DNA of 64,000 nucleotides from Beroe forskalii (taxonomy: Eukaryota > Ctenophora > Nuda > Beroida > Beroidae): assembly GCA_011033025.1 (NCBI GenBank), contig WFMF01000246.1, forward strand, positions 62,001 through 126,000, written 5' to 3'. The notes under the pieces are model-generated. The model saw only the letters and a list, made by a program, of their open reading frames with translations. It was not told where the DNA came from and did not search any database. The position numbers and the translations under genes are program-made. Positions 1-13,300 of this stretch are shown in pieces. How positions within the stretch are numbered: position 1 is the stretch's first letter; each line of letters begins with the position of its first letter.

Positions 1-3
1 TTA

Positions 4-170
4 TCACTCGATAGAAATTATAGACATTTCTTCAGCTTCTTTGTCTTCGTTCACATCTTCGATATCTTCTTCGATGTTTCCATCAGGAAAAAAGGCCTTC
101 AAAATTTCAGTGGAATCATCGGCCAATCTTGAATCTTTCATCAAACTAATAGTTCTTCTTGACATGCTTT
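4..170 (-). CDS. C-terminal exon of an unidentified gene with an acidic tail
   Basis: On the minus strand an acceptor (TTTTCAG) at about 171 opens a frame of about 54 codons ending in TGA at 4-6, followed at once by TAA. The peptide begins SMSRRTISLMKDSR and ends in a strongly acidic stretch (EEDIEDVNEDKEAEE) followed by SIISIE. I do not recognise the family. The rest of the gene is not visible: on the minus strand its upstream exons should lie at higher coordinates, where the nearest exon belongs to UTP15. It could therefore be a gene whose other exons I missed within 171-1336, or chance open sequence. The in-frame double stop and good acceptor favour a real terminal exon; function unknown. 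Confidence 0.35.
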
Positions 171-1336
171 CTGAAAATCTCAATTAGGTACTTCTTCGTT
201 TGCTTATCTGTTTCTCTAGAACGCCTAGTTTTACTTTTGTCTATTTCATAGATCCCAAATAAATTGAATTCAATGGAAAAAAGCTACCCTCTTCTTGTTT
301 TCATATCGGTATTTTTGATTGAAAATTGGTGAAACGACGTGAAATTTAGTCCTAGATTTGCCTGATTTTTGGACAAATTTTACTGCCTTAATTAGTACAC
401 TTCTTAATTAGTACGTCCTTAATAAATACACATCTTAATTTCTACCACTAAGGTAGTCGAACGTGTTTCGCATATTTGTAACACGTAGGTTATATGTAGC
501 TGTGGTTTGGGGATGACTGTGAATAATATTCATCTTGGGGCTATCAATTACATAAGGATACAAAGAAGACGCATGATAAATTGGCATGTGAATTAGCAAA
601 GATATATTTTATATAATGTTGATGTAGAGAAGATATAACATTGATGCGGTGTCGGATTTATCAAATAGAGCTCATGTAATAGATGGGTTTTTCATTTAGA
701 ATTTTTATAAAATGTATGTGAGAGACGCTAGATATCAAGGGATGTAATTCGCAGAGGAGCTATGTTAAATGTGCGTGAGACTATTATAGTTGCTTGTACT
801 AATTCTCGTGCATTCGAAGCTTCAGAAGTAGGGTATTTGTTTGTTTCAGTAGATTCCCACAGTTGGTTTGGTGACCATTAAGAATCCGCCAACTAATTCC
901 TTAATCAACATTACCAAACTTACCAGTAATCTGTAGGCAATAGCTCTGTTCTATGCTTTCTCTCGTCGTCTGAACGTGTAACTTCACATGCTATCAAATG
1001 ATATCCATTAAATCTATGTGTAAAAGCGTTTAAAACACAACTCAAATCTTTCAATTTTATGTGTATTACACTCGTCTACACCAAAAAACTGCGTTGTACT
1101 TAAGATTAAATCTATTTTACTAGATATCGTTACTTATTGAAAATGAAACGAAGTTATGCAGAGTAAATGAAAAAAATCAAACGTTTAATGTCAAAGGTAA
1201 AATGTGATAAGACAAATTATCAGGAACAATAGTCAAATTATCATCCGCTCTCGAGAAACCGCTCTCGCGAATAACGAATAAAAATGCGAAACAATCTACA
1301 TTCTTAAACTACTGAAATAAAGTGTATTTCAGTAGT
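171..1336. other. AT-rich spacer, no gene seen
   Basis: No coding exon, RNA gene or clear repeat could be supported here. The sequence is AT-rich with short simple stretches and contains the region downstream of the UTP15 stop codon. Confidence 0.5.
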
Positions 1337-4300
1337 TTAAGAAAGGCCCGTGGCTGTAAAGAAGCAGTCCATTGCCCCCTGCAGTTTCATGTAGTTCTCT
1401 TGTACTTTAACCTCCAGCTTCAACCTCCTGTTGAGCTTGCCAAAGAGCGTGTCAATGGAGGGGGACATTCCCAACACAGGCGAATACAAGTCTGAAATGA
1501 CACAAGATGATTTGCGAATTATGGTAGGGTTTCATGTACATTAAATGGTATTCAATATTTAAATGATCTCAGAACTAAAGATTTTGATTATAACTCATAA
1601 GAATTACCTTAGTAGTGAGGAAAATTGAAAACATTTTTACAGTGAACTTCAACCTTCAATTCAAGGTACCGGACATTGAAATAACGCTATTTGCTTAATT
1701 GTCCCGAATTTTCGATTAAATGATGACATTAATCACTGCTCATCATTGATATGGTTTCCTGATTTCAGAACTGCACGCACGATTTCCACGATATTTCAAC
1801 GCTATGTATATGAGTACCCACTACCGATCACCATCGCGTAGTTCCTATGAGTATGAAAGTATAAAGCGATCGTGATTGGGGAAAGGGTAACTATCTCAAA
1901 CCCCTCAAATTAAGCCCCATATTGACAATATCTTGTATCCACTCGGGGGATTTAATCGAACTTCCCAAAATCGGAAGCAAAAATCGGAAGCAAATTTTGT
2001 TACCATTTTAAAAAGTCAGAAGGGTACTGTATGTGTGAAGAATCAGAAACGACAACGGTACCAATTGAAAATGATCCTAAAATCAAAAACAAAAATGGAA
2101 CCATTCTACAAAAGGGTCAAAAATCAAGAAAAAAATGGTGCCATTTGAAAAAATCTTTTATTTGCTGTTAACTTTGTTCTGACAGCCAGAACTAAGCCCC
2201 CTTAAACCCCCTCCCCCTAAACCCCCAAATTTAAACCCCCTATTGGCGATTTTTCATATCCACCAAAAGTGAGGGGGTAGCCCCCCTGATTTATCTACCG
2301 GAGATGATTAGTTGAGTCATTCTGAGAAAAACCTGCTTTACCACTCAAATTAACAACATTTCATGAATTTATATTAAACCCCTCAGACACCCGTAGAACC
2401 CGATGTCCTTCCGTCTGAAAGTATAGTTCCCTTCTTTCCGAAAGGTACAGGACTCTAAACTGCTTAACAATACCCGCACAATACAACTTTACCTCCCCAT
2501 TTACAATTTTATTATCCGCCCGGGATATCGCCCTCTAAAGCCCTATCCGAAGATCTCACTATCTAACAGGACTCAAATGCGGACCCGATTAAATTATCAA
2601 GCCGGAAAAGTTTACATGCGGGTTAGTCGCTCACACTCCACTTCACTCTTGTGCACACTCCGATCCCCTTATAATTCATATTCACTTTTCATTGCGTACT
2701 AAACCTTCGTATTTTGGACATTAGAAAAGACAAAGTGGTAATATACGCTTATCTTACGGCGCATACTGATACTGTTGCAGTAAGGTGGTCACCTAAATAC
2801 CACTGAGGGTCAGGTACATTCAAAGTTCACCGAGAGTTTATCCAGTAATTTGGAATGGGGCTGGGGGCATAAAAAAATAAAAGGGATAACTGATAAAATC
2901 AAACTCGCTCTCAGTGAGATTTTTAATAGGTATTCTTAAAACTTTTTCAGTACAATTGAAATACGTTATGAAACATGCAATGAAATATAATGCTTTTTGA
3001 AATACACAATTCGAAACACAAAAAATATAACTACAATATAGGGCAATCGAAATGCCATCAATAGACCATGCTTTCTGTATTTATCCATACTTATTTTTGC
3101 AAATGTCTGCTTTATCGCCGTATACAATTAAATTTGAGCTTGCCAAGAAATTATCAAGAGTTCAAACGAAGGCAAAAGAGCAAAAGGGAGAAAAGAGACA
3201 TCGTTGCTATATGGAGATTGGCTATTTGCGCACGTGCAAAAAAGAAAAGTTCGTAAAGTAGTGTTAATGTTACGATGTTAATGCAGTAAAGTTGGTGTTT
3301 TTAAATGTTGTTGTTGCTTTTGAATTTTTAGTTCATGAGGCATGTAGGACGATAATCATTGGAAGTTTAGGAAAGGATGATTACAAGTATCATTTTCCTG
3401 GGATGTCTAAGCGGTAAAAGTCAATCGAAGAAATAAATTATCATTGAAAAATATCCGTACTTTACGGCATGATTCAAAATCAATGATAGATGTTCACTAC
3501 CTACTCGATTCAGAAAGGAAAAATGAAATTGTTCAACTAACGCGATAATTTTGTTGGAAAGTTATTTCAGAAAATCGAATCACGTACTAGCAACAAATGT
3601 GCAGCGTAAAATTATGAATTTTGATTTTGCTCCGCTTAGCCTGAGCGCCCGCCACGAAAGGCCTTAATATCTCATGATTTGAAATGTAGCGTCAAATTTA
3701 CGATCATTAAGCGTTTATCATTATCAGAGGCGAGAATGCACATAAAACAACCCATTATCCAAGTTTAGAACGTTGCATGCTAGTAGAAAAAGGTTACGGG
3801 GTACTGGTAGTTACAAATATATTGGAAAATAAATCTACGTTATTTATTTTTGATTCTAACGCGGTCTTATTCAATGTATAAATGAAGGGAAAATAGTATT
3901 AAATATAATTCACGACAAAATCAGTAAAAGAATATTTCAGTGTTACCCTAGCCTCACGCGCGGCGCAACGCGAACGTTCCTCACTTGACATCATCTTAGA
4001 TACAACGCATTTCGGCAATGTCTGTTCTTTTTTTATAACATCATTTTGCGGACTTTTAATAAAAATTTGCGAACGAGGCGGCGCGTAGCGCCCCCGAGTG
4101 AGCAATGTAGTAGGAGGCCCACCGGGCCTGCTAGTTTAGTGCCTAGTTTACAATAATCTCCATGAGTTTCGGAGCTTTGGAGAAGGGCGAAGAGAGAACT
4201 AAGAACTTGAGCATGGCAGATCCATATTTCCAAAACGTTGCCCGTTAGAAGGCAATCGCAAATACCATGAGGAGGGCAGTCAGGTTCAGTCCCATCCCAG

Positions 4301-7300
4301 CACCGGCACCTGAAACATACAGCTTGTGAGGACTTAACAGCCAAAACCACCGCATTCTAGATACCTAGATGTAGCAAAACTTATGCCATCATCAGGCTGG
4401 AATTATATTGACATATATATCATGCTAGATCTTAGGTGATACAAAATATCGTCATTGTGTTGATGATCGCCCATTCTTGAAATTAGGTACCTATATCTTT
4501 TATTATAGCTTTATAGATATAGAAGTCAGACTAGTAGCGCAAGCCAGGTGGGTCCCAACGGAACGCTCCACAATGGAGGGGTGCCACCACTCACGCGTGG
4601 CGTGAGGCGTGGTTAGTGGATTTTGCACATGAAAAGATATGGTGACTGTCCCACATTATGAAAACTTAAATATATCGTAAGGTAACAGACAAACCATTCG
4701 CCACGACTTTGAACATTCCTGTCTTCAGGGTCAGCAGGTTGTCCGGGTCAGGTGCAGAGCGACGCTTCCTACGACCACCGTCAGGTTCGCAATTAGGAGG
4801 AATATCACAGGGTTCACCCCTGAAATTACATTTGGTAGTGACGATTCAGCGCTACCACATCGTATCTTCATTATTAGTGTTCAAAAAACGGAATGGATGA
4901 GTGGGAAAACTTTTCTAGATAAGTTAATACGGAAGTACTTAAGAGATTGAAATTTCATTTTTTAAAAACGATATTACTGATTAAGTGACCACGCCCACCT
5001 TTGACCGTGGGAATTTTTGAGTCAATTTCACATGATATATTTCCAGGCCAAACTGTGGCACGTTAGGTGTCTAAACCCATGTTTTGAGACGCATACAGTA
5101 AGCCATTAGTGACCATGCCCACTTGCATCCCTTGAATTATGTTACGACTCGAAACCCACGTTTCTAAGGACTCTGAATCAATTTAAATCGTTTATTTTAA
5201 GCAATAATAATCGTAATGGACGAAAGCGAGCACACCTATCCAAGGCCATGACGCGATACATTTTTCTTGACCAAATCCAGGGGGAAGTACCAGTTGATAA
5301 TAGACCTCACAGGCCTCAACAAGTGTATTGACAGGAAAGAAGACTTCAAGATGCAGAATCATCATCAACCACTAGATTCGATGAAATCAGGGGTTTTCAT
5401 GGGGGGGGGAACCCCCATAAACCCCCATTTGCCACTTTTCGATCTCCACAGGGGTTTTATTGGGGTCGCCCCCCGCCTACCTACATAATTACATAAATCA
5501 TTATTTTACAAACTTTTTAAGAACTGCTTACAATTTTTTACAAACTTTAAAAAAATACACACTTGGAATGTAATAAAAAATCTCGAGAACTACAGTCTTT
5601 ACTCACGTTTTACAAACCATCACTGTAACTGAAACTAGCTGGTTAGATGCAGCAGCAAACTCAAAAGCTCGAATGGTAAATTGAAACACTCCCTTGTTGG
5701 AAGTGCTGACTACAACGTAGTTAATTGGGTTGGCGTTGCACTTGATTTTGGGCATCCTGAGAAAAAGCATTTGAACAAATACCTTACAGCACAATATTGA
5801 ATAATAAATGGAGTATAATGTAACTCATAAAAGCTAATGAAAATACGCCATTTTATTAAAATAGGATTCTTCTTCGTTAAAATTCTGTTTCTTCATTTTA
5901 TTGCATTGACTAGGTATAAAAATTGATCAGTTATTGATCAATTAATTTCACGACTCACGGGCTTTATTACCTTGAATCCTTAAATTCCTGTCATTGGCCG
6001 AAAGTCCGGGATTTGTGAATAATAATTTTTGCGCAAACTGTACCATGATATAATAGGTATTATTTTGATTCAGTTAACCTTGAGACACTGCTTGATTTTT
6101 AAAACATATTTAGCTTTATTTTATTAGCCTTCAAAGAAAGTTTCTACTCCCATTATTGCTCATGGAATGTAGGATATTAAATCCTGCAGTAAATTAAAGG
6201 ATTGATGATCAGCCTGATTTCTGACCTGCAAAAGTGGGGGTTCTGGGGCTGTAGCCCTCAGAGTCCACAAGTTTTGAGACAATTTAACCGTCACCTCGAC
6301 AGAGTTTAAATACGCTTATTTCAGTTAAATGTGAACGTTTTAGACAGTGAAAGTGTCTAGGCGCTAAACACCGAACATTTGACACAGATTAGCAAATTTC
6401 AAAGTTTAAAACACCGCCATTCAAATTGATTGGATACTTTTTACCGCATCAGAAAATCTTAATTAGATCAAAAGTTATGAGTTACGAAATCAAAATTTAA
6501 TTCTATGAAGGAGCAGAGTGGAAAATAGAACTTCGTCAGATAGTCTTACTGCCTTAATCGTGGTAAACCATGAGAGTTTTGTTCTAGCTTTCCGTTTTGA
6601 TTGCAAGATGATATTAATTCTGGCAACTGATTTTCATACATATACTGTCATTTGGAAAATTTTGTTTGTTCACATTACTACAGGCCAGGAACTGTCTTCG
6701 TAATCAGCTAAACCAATAATTCGATTCGATTGAATTTTACACTTCTGAATTACACTTTTGAATTTTACACTTTTACACAGTTACTTTTGTTATCACCGAC
6801 TAAGCATTGATAATCGGCCGACGCTTTATGAACACAATCCATCTGGAATATCCTCGGTTATTCAAATTATGTCCATTCTCTATCTTGAGATCTTGAATTT
6901 GAAGTAGTGAGAAAACGCCAAATTTTCACGCCCGGAAGTTCGACAAGCTGCGAGAGTGTCGAACTTCCGGGTGTCGAACTTCCGGGTGTCGAACTTCCGT
7001 CCCTGGCCCTTTCACAACATTCAGCAGTAGTAATAAACGTAATAGAAAGTGCTCTCTTACTCTCATTGAACTGATTATAATCTGCACGTGCATAACAAAT
7101 TGGTCTCCACAGTAACGATCACTTGTTTTCGCTTTTGCCTTCGTTTCTCTTGATATTTTCTTGGCAAGCTCAAATTCAATTGTCGACGGAAGCACAAATA
7201 ACATTATTCACGTGTAAATTCATTTTATATTAAAGATGAAAAAATCGAATCAGAACTTAAGTTACAGTTTCAGAGGAGTAGCGTACAAAATTAACAAAGC

Positions 7301-10300
7301 AAGAAATGAAATACAACATATTCACAGTATCCTTAAACACATTTTTCCCATTCCAATCTATGATGCCGACACAATAAACCACACAGACACTGTCACTGGT
7401 CACAGAACCCATTACTCCATTATAGACTTGAACAATCTCAATATAAGAGTAGCAGGCTTCTTGGGCCTGTTAATACACAGCTCACTCGTTGCTGCTACGC
7501 AGTAAGAAAATTTTGAACGTATTAGACATGAAAAATATCGTCAAACTATATGCTATAAATTGGGGGGTCTGAGGGCGACAGCCTCCAGCGTCCAGACTTT
7601 TCGAGTAAATTCAGAAGTTTGCGAAAGCCACATGCCCAAAGTAAGTAAAATAGTTGGATCCAAAAGCACTTTGAATTGAAATCATGTTTAATCTCGATGA
7701 TTATTAAACTACAAAAATGTAAATCATGTTGCGGAGTCAATCAAGTTAAGGCAGTTTTTTAGGAAATCCTCGACAAAATCCCGGGCAGCAGGGATTGTGA
7801 TTCATTATACGGGGCCGGGATTTTTTTCCAAGGTGTGGTCCAATATACCACAATATAATGAGATGAAAACATACCCGCCTTCAAGAATAGCATAGCTGTC
7901 ACTGTTTGCTCCCGTCACTTTGATTTCCATGGGGGTGATCCCTTGCAGAGTGCCAGCGGTAAAGTCTTTCAATGTCACCTAGTTGAATTACTTTGTCACT
8001 GTCAATTGCCAGGTTTCACAACACTTTAATGAGACACACGAGCTGATTGTAAAATAGCAAAGTACTTTCAGAACATCATCAGTGCTACAATCATATTTGA
8101 GGCCCCCATTGCCTATCGAAATGTCAAAAGTTAGTGTGTTATCAGAACGAGCGTTTTTCTGGATTTTGAAATTTTGTCTTCAATTTCGAAATCCGTGGAG
8201 TTTTTGGAAAATCCAAAGGGGCCTGGACGTTGAAATTTCGGCACCTGTTGTAATGTCCAAAATGCCTGTGATGTCTCAAATGGACCTGTTTGTGATCAGT
8301 GATGTTTTTTTCACAAACAAGTCTGTGCGGTCTCATTTGGGCCTTTTTATGCCATCCGATGGGCCTGTGATGACTCAAATGGGCATAGTATTGTCTCAAA
8401 TGGGCCTGTCGTGTCTTCAATGGACCTGTGTTTGTGATCAAGTTTTTCATAAAAATTGGGCATATGTGCCGGAAAAAATTGGCCCAGAACGACGAAAAGA
8501 CAGCATCCTACGGTGGGCTTTTGATTAAAAGAAAAACTTTCGGTTGAAAGCAACATGTGTACACTTTGCTATAGAAAGATAGAAGTAAAGTCTTTTAATA
8601 CCACCCACCCCCTCATTATTAAAGTATAAGAAGGTCCGTTGGGTTTTCTAGGTCACAGGACACCCAACCCATCCAATACCGGGCACAGAGTTGAGAGTAC
8701 TACTATACGAGCATTTTATTAAGATTTATAAAATAATTATGCCCTGATAAAAACTAAAATTCGCAGAATTTTCATTTTTCAAGTTTTCAGTTTACAGAGG
8801 AACTTTGTTTACCTATATCTTTTTCAAATTGCTGCAACATTCACATAAATTTCTCTGCAATCTGAGAAATTTAGCAGGAATTTGCAGTTCCCGCCAGGAC
8901 TCAGGACCTTCAGTCGAGCCCTCTCTGTGGAGAACTTTTAATAATTGGAAGCAACTTGAGTTGGAAGTTTCTCAGAAGAGTATTTCAGTTTGTAAATTTT
9001 AAAACAAATATTATCAATTTTGATATATGGAGCTATTTTACGATCGTAAGGCTAGGGTTGAATTTCAAAATAATAGTTGAAAGTTGAAAATATTGATAAA
9101 AAACTTTATTTAGATACGAAGGCACCTTTTGTCAACCACCCTGCAAAAAATCGCAGCTTTTCAACTCCATTTGTGTCAGATTTTCATGGAGAGCGGAGGC
9201 TCCTACTTATAACGTTATAACTACCTCTTTCGATCATAATAATCTTAGATAATAAGCAGCACTGCTTCATGATACCACATTACCACGTACAGTGAATGTG
9301 AGAGTGTCCCCAAGGTAGATTTGAGCGGTGCCTAAATCGTCACCATTCTCATGCAGTCCGGTTAGCGTGATTTCGAACTTGCCTTTTCCGCTGGACACCA
9401 CGCTATTAACAGCAGTGCCAGAGAAACTTTCTGTATCCGCTGTCAAGGTGAAAAGGTGTTTGCTGGGCATTAAATTTCAAGAAAAATTACAAGGGATATA
9501 TTAGAACTTTAGAAGAGCCCTATTTCTGAAGGTGACAGATTTTTCAACAAAAACTCGTTTTTAGGCATTTGGCAAGTCATGAATGAATGAGTGCTTAATA
9601 GTCGGACGTTTATGAGGCCAAGCACCGCATAGGTAATTGCACTAATTAATGCTTATTGCTTGTGGTACAGACGATCAACCCCATGTCAGCTTCAAACCGG
9701 AGTGTATGTATTAATAATTAGAGCGATTAATTATGAAACCGAAGGCCGAATCGTTAATCAACACGATTAATGCATTAATAACTCATTAACGTCGGTCGAT
9801 TTACATCTCTACATGATATTTTAACATTATACTATTATATCATTATACATTGTACAATAATATAATGTTAAAATTGCATAATATGATGTTACTGCACACT
9901 ATTGAGGTGATTGGTGAATATTCCTCGAGGCGAAGCCGAGTGGAATATGGGGAATCCACGCCGATATCCGTGTGTATTAACACTATTACCGAAAAAAGTA
10001 CGAGGCTGCTCCGTAAACTGGTTTCAAACTCGTCGAACGGGCTGTGAGTTAAATAATATAGAGTTACATAACGAATAAGTGTGAAGTAACATGATTTACG
10101 CCACGAGCGAAGCGAGTTGCGTAAATCGCATTATTCACTGAAGCCGAAGGCTGAGTTGAATAATGAAGGGTTTAGTAACGAGTAAAAATTGCTAACCTTG
10201 ATATAACACACGAGGGCCGAAGGCCCGAGTGTGTTATATCGCATTATGCACCTTCCAGGCGTGTTTATGCTATGTATTCAAAAACCCTATAGGCACCAGG

Positions 10301-13300
10301 GTACCGTGCGCAATAAATTATTGCGCACTGTAGTGCCGAAATCTTGATTTATTACGCACTGTAGGTCATAATAATTTATTATGGTGCAGTAGAACAGTGC
10401 GTAATAATTTATTTCGCACAGTTGAGCAAACTGTACCTTCAAATCTTAATTTAAAACATTTCCTTGTGTTTGAAAATATTGCCATTTTTTCGAATAAAGT
10501 CGGTGCATAATTCAGTTTAATAACTCGTAAAAATTACTAAACTCAGCATTAAAAAACCTCGGCCTTCGGCCTCGGTTTTCAATGCCATATTACACTCGGG
10601 CCTCCGGCCCTCGTGTAATATGACGTTTAGTAATTACTCGTTACTAAACCCTTCATTAAGAACCGAGGCCGAAGGCCGAGGTTTTAATACTGAAGGTTTG
10701 CAATTTTTACGAGTTATTAAACTGAATTATGCACCGTAATTACTCGTGAAAATGGGGATAATTTCAAACACAAGGAAATGTTTTAATTTATGATATGAAG
10801 CTACAACTGGGACGACTGTGCGAAATAAATTATTACGCACACCATAATAAACTATTATGACCTACAGTGCGTAATAAATCCTGATTTTGGCACTACAGTG
10901 CGTAATAATTTATTGCGCACGGTAGCCTGGTGCCTATAGGGTTTTTGAATACATAGCAAAAACATGCCTGGAAGGTGCATAATGATTTGTTTTCATCGAG
11001 GGCGCAGCCCGAGTTGAAAACAAGCTGTTACTTCATACTTATGAGTTGTGTAACGATATTATTCACCAAGTGAAATAGATAAGATAAAAATAAGATAAAA
11101 ACTGGGTGTACAACTTTGGCATACTGCACCGAGCACAGTGACAGGCAAAAAAGGACGTTCTATCGTATCACTATTTTAGAGAAGACCCTCCATCGCCTGA
11201 TCAGTTCACTTGCGGTACCAATACTACTCGCAGCAGAAAAGGACGTTCTATCGTATCACTAATTTGTAATTGGAGAGTTGGAGGAGGAGCACACCGATCA
11301 CCTGATCTGCTCACTGGTAGTACTACTACCGTTGCGCGGTATGTCGGCGTGATGGAATCTGCAATTGGATTGTCACGTGACACGATTTCCGCTCAAAAAA
11401 GTGCACGTGACCTATCACGTGCAGTCAGGTTCCTGAAAAGTTGGCCGAGAGCCCAGTTCTTAACCACAGTGAGTATTAACTAAAGTGTGAAGTAATACGG
11501 CCCAAGTGTTGAATAAAATGGTAAAAATGGCAAATAATATGGCGTAAGAGTGGAGTAACATGGTAAAAGTGGAAATAACACCAAAAAGGGTGAAGTAATA
11601 CGACAAAAAACTCTGAATAATACGTTTGTATTCAACCGGTATAACCCCACCACATGGTGAATAATATGATGTTACTACACACTATTGAGGTGTGGATTGG
11701 TGAATATTCCTCGAGGCGAAGCCGAGTGGAATATGGGAAATCCACACCGATATCCGTGTGTAGTAACACTATTATTTAACGATCCGAAAAAAGTGCGAGG
11801 CCGCTCCGTAATCTGGATTTCAAACTCGGCGAACGGGCTGTGAGTTAAATAATATACAATATATATCCATATTATGATATTATCTATCTATCTATAAGAC
11901 AGACGCTTATTTATTCGGCCTAAACTACTCAATTCTGTTTCATCCTGGCACGAAGCACATTCAGAAGAGATCAGAGAAGCTTATGAAGTTATAAAGGAGT
12001 AGTGTCAAGGGATCCCCTGCTTATGAAGTTATTAGTGAGTAGTGTCACGGAATCCCCTGATTATGAAATTATTAGTGAGTGGTGTCAAGGGCTCCCCTGC
12101 TTATGAAATTAAAAGTGAGTGGTGTCAAGGGCTCCCCTGCTTATGAAGTTATAAGTGAGTGGTGTCAAGGGCTCCCCTGCTTATGAAGTTATAAGTGAGT
12201 GGTGTCAAGGGATCCCCTGCTTATGAAGTTATAAGCTTATAAGTGAGTGGTGTCAAGGGCTCCCCTGCCTATGAAGTTATAAGTGAGTGACTGAGTGGTG
12301 TAAAGGGATCCCCTGCTTATGAATTTAAAAGTTAGTAGTGTCAAGGGCTCCCCTGCTTATGAAGTTATAAGTGAGTGGTGTCAAGGGATCCCCTGCTTAG
12401 TGCTTATGAATTATAAGTGAGTGGTGTCTAGGGATTCCCTGCCTATGAAGTTATAAGTGAGTGACTGAGTGGTGTAAAGGGATCCCCTGCTTATGAATTT
12501 AAAAGTTAGTAGTGTCAAGGGCTCCCCTGCTTATGAAGTTATAAGTGAGTGCTGTCAAGGGATCCCCTGCTTATGAATTATAAGTGAGTGGTGTCAAGGG
12601 ATTCCCTGCTTATGAAGTTATAAGCGAGTGGTGTCAAGGGATCCCCTGCTTATATGTAATTAGCAGTGAGTGGTGGCAGCCGATGACGGGAACATCAAAT
12701 GTACAATGTCACGAAGCACTTTTACTCTTTTACTTACACAGTGATTTGTCAAAGGTACAAGTGATGTCCACAGACGCTTCCGGATACAAAAACACTTCTT
12801 GGCTTGCATCCCTGGTGAACTTCAGCTGTAAGAGAATCATGGGTCATATTATGAAAGCTTGAAAAGATTTTTAAGTATTATTGTATTACCAGGTCAATAT
12901 CAGTTCAATATCAAAACAGTTGGCACTAAGAAGCTCTCAGGGGTAGTGGGAATCTAGCAGTGGGCACTAGGAAGCTCTCAAGGGTTTATGGGAAGCTCTC
13001 AATGGTCACAAGGAAGCTCTCAGGGAAAGGGGTAATGAGAAGCTCGCAGTGGGTATGATGAAGCTCTCAGAGGGTAATGGGAATCTAGCAGTGGGCACTA
13101 GGAAGCTCTCAGGGGTAGTGGGAATCTAGCAGTGGGCACTAGGAAGCTCTCAGAGGGTAATGGGAATCTAGCAGTGGGCACTAGGAAGCTCTCAGGGGTA
13201 GTGGGAATCTAGCAATCTCAGGGGTTGTGGAATCTAGCAGTGGGCACTAGGAAGGATCTGTGCTGAGGATCCCATATTGTCTTCCTTAGTGGTGCAACAC

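Larger units (their letters stand above)
1492..4244. other. Gene-free stretch between the UTP15 last exon and the ZP gene
   Basis: This is the distal part of the last UTP15 intron. Apart from the dispersed repeats at 1895-2310 and 3046-3262 and a GC-rich patch at 3950-4130 (ending GGCCCACCGGGCCTGCTAG), I see no exon or RNA gene. Confidence 0.5.
9880..11870. mobile_element. Hairpin-rich element with about 190-bp terminal direct repeats
   Basis: The segments 9882-10070 and 11662-11870 are direct copies of each other (both contain TCCTCGAGGCGAAGCCGAG and end GGGCTGTGAGTTAAATAATA). Between them is a 750-bp inverted repeat and many GC-rich mini-hairpins whose loops are GAA (GGCGAAGCC, GAGCGAAGCGAG, GCCGAAGGC). 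No coding capacity is visible. It looks like a non-autonomous element or a cluster of foldback elements inside the ZP-gene intron; superfamily unknown. Confidence 0.5.

Noticed and set aside
7236..7505. 89-codon plus-strand ORF
   Set aside because: It is antisense to the ZP-gene intron, with no family match or flanking signals.
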